Assembly (NCBI GenBank): GCA_964016985.1
Contig: OZ024823.1
Coordinates: 23,753,320-23,817,319 of the forward strand
From: Anodontia alba
Lineage: Eukaryota > Mollusca > Bivalvia > Lucinida > Lucinidae
DNA length: 64,000 nucleotides
Direction of reading: 5' to 3'
The translations under genes were made by a program, and so were the position numbers. This document shows, one piece after another, positions 1 through 10,349 of the stretch. The number at the start of each line of letters is the position of its first letter. The first letter of the stretch is position 1. The notes beneath the pieces were generated by a model. The model saw only the letters and a program-made list of their open reading frames with translations, made no database searches and was not told the DNA's origin.

Positions 1-21
1 CAGAAAGGAGGTAAATCAAGT

Positions 22-386
22 GTGATGGAGTTGCTCCTGAATGTGTATCAGTTTCCCTTAAGTGAGTTACTGTTTTTCGGGAAGCCTGGGAATTGCGTGT
101 ATCCTAAACACAATGCTAGTCAGAGCATGAACAGTTTACTTCTACGAAGCTACAAACATCTAAAATATCTCTGGGCTAATTGGGTATTTTTTTTACTAGG
201 CTATACAGACTATGGGCATGCACAGTTTGTTGATGCCCCCAAGCAGGTTTTAGTTTATAATTTTTAGTTCTTTGTGTTCATTTTGCCCATTCTGAGAGTT
301 TTGAAAAGGTCGGTGACTTGATGAGGCATAATTGGCCAAAACTAGATTGTGTGACCCAGAAAACTTGACACTTAAGCTGTTTCCAG

Positions 387-387
<1 letters not shown>
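22..387. other. AT-rich DNA, no gene recognised
   Basis: An 81-codon open frame starts at 22. It has no recognisable domain, no signal peptide and no splice context, and runs through a T8 tract. I see nothing else before the GT microsatellite. It may be intergenic or intronic. Confidence 0.4.

Positions 388-458
<71 letters not shown>
388..458. repeat. (GT)n microsatellite, about 35 units
   Basis: Uninterrupted GT dinucleotides for about 71 bp. Any His/Thr or Cys/Val open frame across it is an artefact of the repeat. Confidence 0.97.
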
Positions 459-459
<1 letters not shown>

Positions 460-475
460 CATTGCTGACAAGAGT

Positions 476-620
476 CATTCCTTTTAGCGTCTACTTATCT
501 TCACTACAGCTGATGCTAGTGATGTAAAACGTCTCGCCATACCTCATTATAGTGCAGTTTATATTAACTTGTTCTTTGTAATCATTTAGCCCTTTCCGGT
601 TGCAGAGAATAACCAAGTAC
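476..620. repeat. Dispersed repeat, copy 1 (partner near 62260)
   Basis: Aligns by eye with 62258-62405. Shared landmarks are CTTCACT..AGCTG, CCTCAT.ATAGTGCA and TTTCTATTTTAACTT-like text, with many substitutions. It is an old dispersed repeat of unknown class. Confidence 0.45.
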
Positions 621-926
621 ACATTTCTTTTAAGTTCAGCAGCTTTCAGGAGATAATTTTATTAGATATTTATAGTTTCCAAATTCTGGTTGTCAACCAA
701 ACCGCTTGAACGATTGCCACAAAAATACCTATGTCAAACGTGTAGAATTATTGTATATTTTTTATTCAAATTTATTCATCAGTTTAGGATACGCCATTCA
801 ATCATTTCCTTTTATAAGTCTATGACAAGTTATGGTTGCTATAGCTACCGTAACATCAAAAGCAGCAATCATAAAAGTATATTTTGTTTTAGGTAACTTT
901 TCAAGGAATAATGTACATAGTTTTAT

Positions 927-1185
927 CATTACGAAAACACCCCTATTCAAATGTATTGAAAATTTTAATACCAAAAAATTGAAAATTTTCAAATAAAAAA
1001 CTCTGATATTTTTCACGTTTCTGCTCAAAACATAGATTGTGGGACGAGGCGGTTCTAACGGGTACCCACAATCTTTGTTTTGAGATGAAATAAGAAAAAT
1101 AATGTATACCCTTGTAAACCCCAGTTTTACTATATAAAAGTGGGGTTTATGGGGGTCAAAATTATATAGGCATGTTTTCGTGATG
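927..1185 (+). mobile_element. F1 TIR/foldback element, core partly deleted
   Basis: Begins CATTACGAAAACAC and ends with its complement GTTTTCGTGATG, the F1 ends. It has the usual F1 right half (TATACCC, TATATAAAAGTGGGG). The left arm of the central palindrome is missing: GATTGTGGG runs straight into ACGAGGCGG. Confidence 0.9.
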
Positions 1186-1229
1186 TTAAAAGCGATTCAG
1201 TAGATTTACAAATGGGATTTCAGTGCATG

Positions 1230-1788
1230 TTAAAGCTTAGCACTATGGGTAACACTTTCAGCACACGGCATTTTAAAATATTTCATTTTTCCTATAAATT
1301 AAATTTTGACATTACATGCAAATTGTCTTCGTTGGAGGCACTTTACATGAAATGTAAAAGAAACTAGACTTTGCCAGTTCATGCAAATTGTCTCCTTAGG
1401 AGGCAAATTACAATTTGCATGAAATGTCAAAGCCTAGTTTCTGGGAAAAATAAAAATATTTCAAAATGTTTTATCTGCTGAAAAATTTACCCAGCACGCC
1501 ATTACGAAAACACGCCTATTCAAATATATACAAAATTTCACCTCCAAAAACTGAAAATTTTCAAATAAAAAAAACTCTTATATTTTTCATATTTCTGCTC
1601 AAAACATTGATTGTGGGACTCGTTAGAACCGCCTCGGCGAGGCGGTTCTAACAAGTATCCACAATCTATGTTTTGAGCAGATATAAGAAAAATAATGTAT
1701 ACCCCTGTAAACCCCAGTTTTCTATATAAAAGTGGGGTTAAAGGGGGTCAAAATTATATAGGAGTGTTTTCGTGATGCAAAGCGTTAA
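1230..1788. mobile_element. F2 foldback element hosting a nested F1
   Basis: F2 starts with an AAAGCTTAGCA-type end, carries TTTCATGCAAATTGTC-type arms around a short spacer (1313-1425), and ends CCCAGCAYGC..AAGCGTTAA. The last few bases of F2 are separated from the body by the F1 copy at 1500-1777, so F1 inserted after F2. F2 encodes nothing. Confidence 0.75.
1500..1777 (+). mobile_element. F1 element nested in F2
   Basis: Near-complete F1 copy. Both TIRs are present (CATTACG..., ...GTGATG) and the core palindrome reads GTGGGACTCGTTAGAACCGC with its complement. The flanks rejoin as the end of F2. Confidence 0.92.
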
Positions 1789-2199
1789 AATTTCTGCCAT
1801 ATGTATATATATTTAATATGATCGTTTCTGTGATTTTCTAGCATTTAAATTTTTATAAATGCGTGTACAGTTGTTATCCTGTTAGTCGATATAATCATCT
1901 CTAAATGTTCGGAAGTTGTAATTTGAAAGCATTTTTAAAGCTTGCATATTGGGAAGTAACTCCGACCGACATATTTGATGTCAAATTCCTGAGTTAATCC
2001 CGATCTATTAAATTGTGGATAATGTTTCCCTCATCTCAACGAAGTTGGACAAATAAGGAATGCATTTCTTTTACTAAAATCGGGTTATGATTCGGATTTT
2101 TTTTTTTTTTTTTTTTTAATAAGAAAGTTATTTTAGCTTCTTTAAAAACACTATGTTTTAAAAGTGTTTATTTTATTTTATTTTTAATTGGTTTGAACA

Positions 2200-2541
2200 A
2201 TTAAGGGCCGATTAACTCGAAACTTAGTAGGAAGCATCGGGGTGACTTGTAGATAAAAAATAACTAAAATTGTTCTGATCTGACATCCAAGATGGCCACC
2301 AATTTTAACATCTCTTTTTAGCTTCTTCTCCTGAACTGAAAGGCCAGCTGACTCAAAACTTTGTAGGAAGCACCGGGGTGACTTGTAGATCAAAAATAGT
2401 TAAAATTGTTCCGATCAGAAATCCAAGATGGCGCCATGGCCGCTATCTTGGAAATCTATTTGGCACTTCTTCTCCTGAGCCGAAAGGCCAAATACTCTAG
2501 TGACCAGGTGAGCGATACAGGCCCATCTTGGCCCTCTTGTT
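2200..2541 (-). mobile_element. Helitron-like non-autonomous element, 5' part
   Basis: On the minus strand it starts AACAAGAGGGCC and continues into about two monomers of the 145-bp unit that also forms the array at 13166-14225 (CCAAGATGG, GAGAAGAAG and TCACCCCGATGCTTCC landmarks). The 3' hairpin terminus is absent, so the copy is truncated. It shows that the start sequence and the 145-bp unit belong to one element family. Confidence 0.75.
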
Positions 2542-2542
2542 A

Positions 2543-2727
2543 AACCATTTTAGCCTGAAGAACCCAGGGTAACCGACAAACAGTGGTGACCCAGATCACA
2601 CGCCGCAAATTGCGGCGTCTGATCAGGGTCTCCATTTGCTAATATTTTAGCCATTTTCCTTTTGGAATATCTAAATATCATGACCTGACATACCTAGTGT
2701 TGGTGGAGTTTATTCAGTCTAAAATGG
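2543..2727. mobile_element. Short TIR element carrying a K2 hairpin core
   Basis: Ends are CCATTTTAGCCTGAA and TTCAGTCTAAAATGG (one mismatch). The interior carries the K2 hairpin: CAGTGGTGACC, then a GACGCCGC-type stem at 2600-2618, then GATCAGGGTC. It abuts the 5' end of the Helitron-like fragment. Confidence 0.75.
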
Positions 2728-3187
2728 GCTCAACACGCCACCTACCTGGCCAACCACATTGATCTATCGTTTGACATTTTGGTTATAAACTGTACTATCT
2801 AAAAAGGTAAAGATGTTCCATAACCTTGCGGCTGCAGAGGTAGGGGAAATGTGGGGTGGGGGGAGGGAAGAAGTAAGATCATTTTGTCTTTAATTTATCC
2901 TAGAAGGGTACCCTTTCACTAATGCATGTGTGAACAGAGAGAATTTTTCTGTCGCCTGTCTGTGCTGAACTTGAACCCGTAATCTTTAGCAAGCGATTCA
3001 CAGAAATGAAAAGCCTTATTTTCTCTGAAAATAATAAACAAAATTTTGAATGTTGTCTGATACAATTTTTATCAGCGCTTTAAGGGTTAAATGTAACAGT
3101 CAAATCGACAGGTCAGTTTGTTCGATCTTTACCAACACAACACACAGAAAATAAAACGGAAAAGTCTGATTTCATTCACATGCCATT
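2728..3187. other. No gene recognised
   Basis: AT-rich DNA with a G-rich patch near 2850-2870. No repeat family, splice pair or domain is recognised. Confidence 0.4.
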
Positions 3188-3264
3188 CATTACGAAAACA
3201 CGCCTATTCAAATATATTGAAAATTTTACAACCAAAAAAAGGAAAATTTTAGGATGAAAAATTC

Positions 3265-3295
<31 letters not shown>

Positions 3296-3486
3296 CATAT
3301 GTCTGCACAAAACATAGACTGTGGGTACTCGTAAGAACCGCCTCGGCGAAGCGGTTCTAACGAGTACCCACAATATATGTTTTTAGCAAAATAAGAAAAA
3401 ATAATGTATACCCCTATAAACCCCAGTTTCACTATATAAAAGTAGGGTTGAAGGGGGTCAAAATTATATAGGCGTATTTTCGTGAT
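3188..3486 (+). mobile_element. F1 element with poly-T expansion
   Basis: F1 TIRs at both ends. A T run of about 29 (3267-3295) lies in the left half. The core palindrome around 3320-3372 carries a few mismatches. The right TIR has lost one base of the consensus (GTATTTTCGTGAT). Confidence 0.9.
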
Positions 3487-3487
3487 T

Positions 3488-3699
3488 TTAACTCTTTCAC
3501 CTTTATTTTATGAAGTGGACTCTTCCTTCGTTGAATTTAGAACAATTCGCTGTTGAAAATAAGGGTGTCAATCAAACTTCAAGAACAGAATGGCAAATAA
3601 TGTAGATCCTGATGAGATGGCTCGTTATGAGCAGTCTTATCTGGATCTTCACTGTTTGCATAGAAATCTGTGTTGGTCTGCAGGACTGAAAGGGATAAC
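3488..3699. mobile_element. F11 TIR element with K2-type hairpin, copy 1
   Basis: Ends TTAACTCTTTCACC and CTGAAAGGGATAAC are imperfect inverted repeats. The interior matches 49968-50166: GGACTCTTCC, ACAGAATGGCAAATA, and a K2 hairpin with a GAGAYGG stem that here has decayed. It is directly adjacent to the F1 copy ending at 3486. Confidence 0.7.
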
Positions 3700-4002
3700 G
3701 GTACATACATGTACACAGAAAAAAATACGCATTTCTTTTGCAAGCCAGTATATTTAGATTTATAACGAGATGTGCTGAATAATGCCCACATAAATGATCT
3801 AGTATATGACCTTGTCATCTATTTTAACCGTTAAATAGTTTATCTTTATTAAAAGTTATCAGGTGTTTGTCTGACAAAAACACTGTATCCGGGTTTGGAA
3901 TTTACCTGTCGTATAGCCTCTGTCATTATCAAAGGGTCCTTTGAAGACTGCCAACAAGGGCGCACAATATAGGGCGCGCGCAGTGTGAAATAAAATGCAC
4001 CC
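3700..4002. other. No gene recognised
   Basis: Mostly low-complexity AT-rich text. A GGGCGCGCG patch lies near 3972. No recognised element. Confidence 0.35.
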
Positions 4003-4198
4003 TCTGACATGTGCAGTCTGATCAGCGTCTTCGTTGTTCGCATGAAGAAACTTTGCATTATTGACTATCAAATATGCGCACAGTGAAGATTCTGATCAGA
4101 CTGTGCGAATGCACAAGCTGGTCTGAATCTTCGCTGGGCGCATATGTCCGAAGGTACGGTTCTCATGTCCGAAGGTACGTTTTCTAACGTTGCGTCTC
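4003..4198. mobile_element. F3 double-hairpin element, degraded copy
   Basis: Shows the F3 pattern: TGACATGTGC, CTGATCAG.GTCTTCG, CATGAAGAAAC, then GATTCTGATCAGACTG, GCGCATATGTC and GAAGGTACGTTTTCT. The final CCGAAGGTACG motif is duplicated at 4148 and 4170. Confidence 0.7.
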
Positions 4199-4338
4199 AT
4201 ATAGAGATAAATGGGATTGATCAGTAGATGTGAATCTATGCTGACTGCCTATTCCCCGAAGACCCCATTTCACATGAAAATGTACATTTGAGCCGAGCTT
4301 ATAGAAAATGGGTCCATATTAAGATCAGCCACCCAAGT

Positions 4339-4615
4339 CATCACGAAAACACGCCTATATAATGTTAACCCCCTTAAACCCCACTTTTATATAGTAAAAC
4401 TTGGGTTGACAGGGGTATACATTATTTTTCTTATTTTGCTGTAAAACATAGATTGTGGGTACTCGTTAGAACCGCCTCACTGAGGCGGTTCTAACGAGTA
4501 CCCACAATCTATGTTTTGAGCAAAAATACGAAAAATATCAGAATTTTTCATTTGAAAATTTTGCTTATTTTTGGTTGTAAATATTTCAATATATTTGTAT
4601 AGGCGTGTTGTGATG
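4339..4615 (-). mobile_element. F1 element, complete
   Basis: Read on the minus strand it has both F1 ends and a core palindrome whose central triplet is CAC/CTG type rather than CGG. It is one of the better-preserved copies. Confidence 0.93.
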
Positions 4616-4675
4616 CGTGCAATATGATACGGGCTTTTGCGAAACTACATTCTACGAATCCTATGTTTACGTAAA

Positions 4676-4765
4676 AGGACAGAGAAGGCCCTGATGAGCA
4701 GACTGTGCCAACTCACAGTCTGATCTGGGCCTTCGCTGTCCGCGGATACCTTTTCCCATGACAGG
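4676..4765. repeat. GATC-type hairpin repeat (F3 relative)
   Basis: GGACAGAGAAGGCCCTGATG and GATCTGGGCCTTCGCTGTCC are complementary arms around an inner ACTGTG/CACAGT stem. It is an isolated hairpin without visible TIRs. Confidence 0.7.
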
Positions 4766-4904
4766 AATCATTTTTAAAATATATTTTATTTCAAGTGCCA
4801 ACACGAATTATTAAGGCTAAAAGAATGTCACGCAAAGTCTTGCTTACATCAATGAAAAGATGTCATGTACTGTGAACTTAGTGTGAATCGACAAAAAAGT
4901 ATTG

Positions 4905-5067
4905 CTTTTCAACTTGTCACAATCTTCAGATTTTCAGTTCAACCAATCACATTCTTCAAATATTCAGTTACATTCTTATTAGTTTTAGTTCAATCAATCA
5001 CATCATTCAGGGTTTTTGTCAACCAATCACATTCTTCAGATATTCAGTTACAAATGTACTTTCTTAT
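4905..5067. repeat. 30-bp minisatellite, left part
   Basis: Tandem units of the form TTCAACCAATCACATTCTTC plus AGATTTTCAG, about 30 bp each, with substitutions. The array resumes at 5665 after an inserted F4 element. Confidence 0.85.
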
Positions 5068-5664
5068 TACTATCATTTCGACATTTTCCGGAAAGACGTT
5101 TTTTGTTTGGCGTTTTATTTTAAATGAAAATATTTTGTTCTGATTAACCATATCTTATCAAAAACCATTTGTCTTTTCTGTTTCTGTGTTCTGTTCTCAA
5201 ATTTTTACAGTAAAATTAAATTACGCCCAAAAATGGTCTGACCTATGCAATTTCTATAGTAAAGTGATTTATATTTTTATTTATTTATTTTTTTTTTTTT
5301 TTTTTTGTATAAAATTTTTTTTGTCTTTGTTGAAATTCAATTACTGATGTTTCACAAGAAAATTGTGAAAATTTCAGAAAAAAATGAACAAGCGGAACTT
5401 GTTGAAAATCTGCATCCAAGTTACCTACCCTACAGATTTCTGTATAATTTGCATTCGTTTTTACCATGGGAAAATTTGAAAATATTTGATTTAAAAAAAA
5501 AGGACTAGAATAAAACTTTTTATGTATAGCCTGGTAGTTACGACAAATGATTTTGCTTTAAATTATGACAAAAGTTTGCAAATTTACTTTTTCTGTGTAA
5601 AGCGCAAAGCAAAAAAACAAACAAAAAAAAAAACGACTTTCTGAAAGATGTCGAAAGCACAGTA
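5068..5664 (-). mobile_element. F4 TIR element inserted in the minisatellite
   Basis: F4 ends (TACTRTC.TTTCGACAT and its complement) enclose sequence that aligns with 46246-46822 and 31243-32081. This copy is in the opposite orientation to those two. No transposase frame is visible, so it is probably non-autonomous. A T20 run sits at 5287-5306. Confidence 0.85.
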
Positions 5665-6010
5665 ATTTTAATTCAACCAGTCACATCATTCAGGGTACTT
5701 TTTATCAACCAATAACATTCTTTAGGTATTCAGTTTGAAAAAGAACATTCTTATTACTTTCAGTTCAACCAACCACAATCTTTATATGTTCAGTTCAACC
5801 AATCACATTCTTCATATGTTCAGTTCAACCAATCACATCCTTCAGATTTTCACTTTAACCTATCCTGTTCTTCAGTTATTCAGTTCAGCTAATCACATTC
5901 TTCAGATTATCAGTTCAACTAATTATAAATCCTTCAGATTTTCATTTCAACCACTCACTTTATTAAGATTTTCTTTGCAAACTCACAATCACATCCGTCA
6001 GATATTTAGT
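5665..6010. repeat. 30-bp minisatellite, right part
   Basis: About ten to eleven units of the same 30-bp motif as at 4905-5067. The 115-codon open frame across it (5735-6082) only reflects that 30 is divisible by three. Confidence 0.85.
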
Positions 6011-6255
6011 TACAATGTAACTAATGCTAAGAAAATCTCATCGGAGAAGTTATTCTCACTGGGGTTTTACTTCCCTCTTTAGGGTTCTTTCGGTTAGTCG
6101 GGAATGTTCGTTGTGTTTTCAGATTTCAAACCTAATGTCGCGGCTGGCTTGTCCCGTGAGTCGTGGCAACTGAGGTGTGTTCGGTGGAGATTCTGTTTCT
6201 TTTGCGTAGTCATTTCCTGTTTGAGTCTGCGACTGCTGCGTTGTGCGGAGTAGTC

Positions 6256-6565
6256 TGCAAATCTTCGGTGGAGTTGGAGTATCCGGTGCAGGTACCTGCA
6301 CCGGATACTCCAACTTCACCGAAGATTTGCAGGTACCTGCACCGGATACTCCAACTCCACCGAAGATTTGCAGATACCTGCACCGGATACTCCAACACCA
6401 CCGAAGATTTACAGGTACCTGCACCGGATACTCCTTCATCGAATATTTACAGGTACCTGCACCGGATACGCCACTGAAAAATTGCAGGTACCTGCACCGA
6501 TACTCCAACTCCACCGAAGATTTACAGGTACCTGCACCGGATACTCCAACTCCACTGAAGATTTG
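6256..6565. repeat. 41-bp tandem array with inverted first unit
   Basis: GGTACCTGCACC recurs at 6291, 6332, 6373 (GATACC), 6414, 6452, 6487 and 6527: spacings of 41, 41, 41, 38, 35 and 40. The first unit is followed by its own reverse complement, making a 74-bp palindrome (6257-6330, one mismatch per arm) centred on GGTACC. Open frames on both strands here are shadows of the repeat. Confidence 0.95.
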
Positions 6566-6865
6566 CAAACTATTGATGTGTGTCCGACGGGGAATAAAAA
6601 GTGCTTTTAAGGGGAACTGATATCTTTCAGAGGAGGTAACTCTTTCCAAATTCATTTATCTCCCTGCAATAGGGGCTGCTCTACATGGTAGATCTTGCTC
6701 CTTGTGGGAGTAAATTGTTTCCTTGTATAGTTGACCCCTCTTCAGATGGGCTTTGGTGGGTGTGCAGAAAAACAAACAGGACGTTACAAAAATCGTCTCC
6801 CTTGTGTAAAATGGCGGAAAATCTACCAAGTGTATCCCGTCCCCTTAAGCTTCTTTCATATATTT

Positions 6866-7008
6866 GGCGAGGCGGTTCTAACGAGTACCCACAATCTATG
6901 TTTTTGAGCAGAAATAAGAAAAATAATGTATACCCCTGTAAACCCCAGTTTTACTATATAAAAGTGGGTTTTAAGGGGGTCAAATTATATAGGTGTGGTT
7001 TTGTGATG
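6866..7008 (+). mobile_element. F1 half-element, broken at the palindrome centre
   Basis: Starts at GGCGAGGCGGTTC, the centre of the core palindrome, and continues through the complete right half to GTTTTGTGATG. The whole left half is missing. Confidence 0.88.
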
Positions 7009-7150
7009 GTTAATAATACAATAAAAAAATTTTCGTCAAACGTTTCTTAGGAGTAATATTACAACTTTAAAATTTTTTGATGATACAACATTGACCTCTT
7101 GCATCGTGTACAAAAATATAAGAGACAATGGTAGTGTTCATTTACCTTTA

Positions 7151-7353
7151 CCACTCTCTAGGCAAATTCTGCAGACGACAAACTGATTATGTTTTATACT
7201 TTTTTTTTCAGAAATAGAATTTGACATTTTATACAAATTGTCTCCTTGGGAGACAGTTTGCAAGAAATGTTAACTCCTATTTTCTGGAAAAAGTAAGGAA
7301 AATATTTGAAAATGTCGTCTGCTGGAATTCTTACCCAGCATGCTAAGTGTTAA
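7151..7353. mobile_element. F2 foldback element
   Basis: Arms GCAGACGACAAA / AATGTCGTCTGCTG and the inner pair ACAAATTGTCTCC / GGAGACAGTTTG, ending CCCAGCATGCTAAGTGTTAA. Non-coding. Confidence 0.8.
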
Positions 7354-7588
7354 TTTGTGTTGCTTTTGTCTTCTTTTTCTCTGTATAATACAATAGGAAA
7401 ATTTTCCTCAATGTTTCTTCTAGTAAATTAAGTTAGTTTGTTGTTGCTTATGGCTTCTTTTTTCTCTGTATAATATAATAAGAAAAATTTTCCTCAATTT
7501 TTACTCAAGTAAATAGTCCCATTGCTGACCCCACTTGGAGAGACAAAATATAAGTACATTGTTTTGCATAATTGGGTTATTGTATACG

Positions 7589-7589
<1 letters not shown>

Positions 7590-7685
<96 letters not shown>
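7590..7685. repeat. (TA)n microsatellite
   Basis: About 96 bp of pure AT dinucleotides followed by T9. The Ile/Tyr open frames on both strands are artefacts. Confidence 0.97.
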
Positions 7686-7686
<1 letters not shown>

Positions 7687-8039
7687 TTTTTTTTTTACTA
7701 TCAACTTATGGTGCTGCACAAACCTATCTAAGCGGGCATAATAAAAAATTTTTCACTTTGTCCGTTTATATAGAATAAATAAAAAAAAATACTAATTGAC
7801 TATAGAGCAGCTTATCGCACATGGACCTGTCAACCAAATAAGTCCTTTTGTTTCCCTGATCTGAATGTAATGAGCTGACAAACCTGCGCGAATGCACACT
7901 AGGACATATGCCGGGTCTCACTTATTGACTTGAACAAAATTTCAAATTCGCTTATTTCTCCACAGATTAGCGCCTAAACTACATGTGGAGCATATGTAAA
8001 TTTCAAACAGATTCGATTATGGCGGCTAGTACATACAGA

Positions 8040-9178
8040 GCATTTAAAAATACTTGTAGCGTACGTTGACACATATTATTTTTTCTCTCCATAGTATGTA
8101 CCATTTTGGTACGTACGTTACCACATAATAGTCTTATCTCCATAGTATGTACCATTTTGTTACGTACGTTTTCGCATATTAATCTTTCTCTCCAGAGTGT
8201 GTACCAATTTGGTACGTACGCTGCCGCAAATTAATCTTTCTTTCCATAGTTCGTGCCATTTTGTTACGCACGTTACTGCATATAAATCTTTTTCTCCGTA
8301 ATGTGTACCATTTGTTATGTACGCTACCGCATATTATTCTTTCTCTCCATAGCATTGTTTCATTTTGGTACGTACATTATCGCATATTAATCTTTCTGTC
8401 GATGATATATAACATTACCATTTTGTTACGTACGTTACCGCATATTTATCCTTCTCTCCATAGCATGTACCCTTTTTTTAGGTAAGTTACCGCATATTAA
8501 TTTTTCTCTCCATAATATGTACCATTTTGGTACGTACGTTACTGCATATTATTCTTTCACTCCATAATATGTATCGTTTTGTGACGTACATTACCGCATG
8601 TTATCATTGTTTCATTTTGGTACGTACATTATCGCATATTAATCTTTCTTTCCATAATATATACCATTACCATTTTGTTACGTACGTTACTGCATATTAA
8701 TCCTTCTCTCCATAGCATGTACCCTTTTTTAGGTAAGTTACCGCATATTAATCTTTCTCTCCATAATATGTACTATTTTGGTATTTACGTTACTGCATAT
8801 TATTCCTTCACTCCATAATATGTATCGTTTTGTGACGTACATTGCCGCATGTTATCATTGTTTCATTTTGGTACGTACATTATCGCATATTAATCTTTCT
8901 TTCCATAATATATACCATTACCATTTTGTTCCGTACATTACCACATATAATTCTTACTCTCTATACTCTGTACAATTTTGGTACATCGGTTACCACATTT
9001 ATTCTTTCTCTCCATAGTATGTACCATTCTGTTACGTACGCTACCACATAATATTCTTTCTTTCCATAGTATATACATTTTCTTACGTATGCTACCTATA
9101 TTATTCTTCCATAGTATGTACCATTTTGGTGCTTAAGTTACCACATATTATTTTTCTCTCAGTAGTATGTACAATTTT
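8040..9178. repeat. ~53-bp satellite-like array with ~252-bp higher-order repeat
   Basis: Monomers read TTCTCTCCATAGTATGTACC, then ATTTTGGTACGTACGTTACC, then GCATATTAATC. A variant (CATTGTTTCATTTTGG) recurs at 8353, 8605 and 8856, so blocks of several monomers were duplicated as ~252-bp units. Monomers contain the near-palindrome GGTACGTACGTTACC. Open frames here are shadows. Confidence 0.92.
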
Positions 9179-9478
9179 TGTCGCGTCGCTTTTAGCATGG
9201 CGTGATTTAGGGATCCGGTTTTCCGTCCGTACGTCCGTCCCTCCGTTTGTCCGTTCGTCAATCCGTCAACTTTTGCGTCAACCGTAACTTCACCCCCAAA
9301 AATAATTTCCCAAGAACTATAAAGTCTACAGTGATAATGCTTGGTATAAGCTTTCACTTAGGGATGACAACTAAGACAGCATTATCCATATTTGACCTGG
9401 ACCTGTATTTCACGGTTCACTGACCTTGTAAATTTATGTGGCGCGACATAGTCTTCGGTTGAATTCCTGTGTTATGCA
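9179..9478. mobile_element. Unclassified insert with CCGTCCGT tract
   Basis: Interrupts the ~53-bp array. It carries CGTCCGTACGTCCGTCC followed by diverged single-copy-looking text. Such CCGT-rich heads also occur at 10403, 27950, 34040 and 39912. I infer a degraded non-autonomous element; no ends were identified. Confidence 0.4.
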
Positions 9479-10206
9479 CGTAGCCACATAATAATCTTAC
9501 TCTCCATAGTATGTACCGTTTTGTTACCTACGTTACCGCATATTATTCTTTCTCTCCGTAGTATGTACTTTTTGGTGCGTACGTTACCACATATTATGTT
9601 TTCTCTCTATCGTATGTACCATTTTGATGCACACGTTACTGCATATTATTCTTTCTCTCCATAGTACGTACCATTTTGGTACTTTCGTTGCCACATATAA
9701 TTCTTTCTCTCCGTAGCATGTACCATTTTAATACGTGTTTTCCGATAATTATTATTTCACTCCATATCGGGTATTATTTTGTTACTCACATTGCCGATTA
9801 CTATTCTTTCTCTCCAAGTCATGAATCATTTTGATACGTACATTACCGATTATTATTTTTTCTATCGATAGCATGTATAATTTTGTTACGTGCATTGCCG
9901 ATTATTATTATTCCGCTCCATATCATGTATTATTTGTAACCGCCTATTATTTTTCTCTCCGTACATCATTTTGTTACGTGCGTTACCGATCATTATTCTT
10001 TCTCTCCGTATCATGTATTATTTCATTACGTACGCTACCGCCTATTATTTTTCTCTCCACATCTACTTGCGTTACCGATTATTATTCTTTCTCGCCAAAG
10101 CATGTATTATTTTGTTACGTACGCTATCGATAATTATTAATTTCTCTCCATATCATGTATCATTTTATCACGTATACTACCGATTATTATTCTTCCTCTC
10201 CATATT
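9479..10206. repeat. ~53-bp array, right part
   Basis: Same monomer family as 8040-9178, more diverged, with units as short as about 45 bp towards the right. Confidence 0.88.
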
Positions 10207-10288
10207 ATAAAATAGGCACTTCCATTGTGGGAAATCCCTGTAAGTGATAGGTCTTTTCTTATTATCTTCAGTTGTCTTCAGGTCTTTT

Positions 10289-10298
10289 GTGTGTGTGT

Positions 10299-10345
<47 letters not shown>
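10289..10345. repeat. (GT)n microsatellite
   Basis: GT repeats with one GTAT interruption, directly left of the next element. Confidence 0.95.
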
Positions 10346-10346
<1 letters not shown>

Positions 10347-10349
10347 CGT

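Noticed and set aside
6119..6655. 178-codon minus-strand frame with repeated Gly-Ala-Gly-Thr-Cys motif
   Set aside because: It translates the 41-bp array. Units of 41, 38, 35 and 40 bp do not conserve frame, so there is no evidence of selection on protein.
7501..7778. Ile/Tyr-rich frames on both strands
   Set aside because: Products of the TA microsatellite; the same applies at 51950 and 57345, and to His/Thr frames at 388.
8040..10206. CRISPR-like appearance of regularly spaced repeats
   Set aside because: The DNA is eukaryotic and the intervals are diverged copies of the same monomer, not unique spacers.
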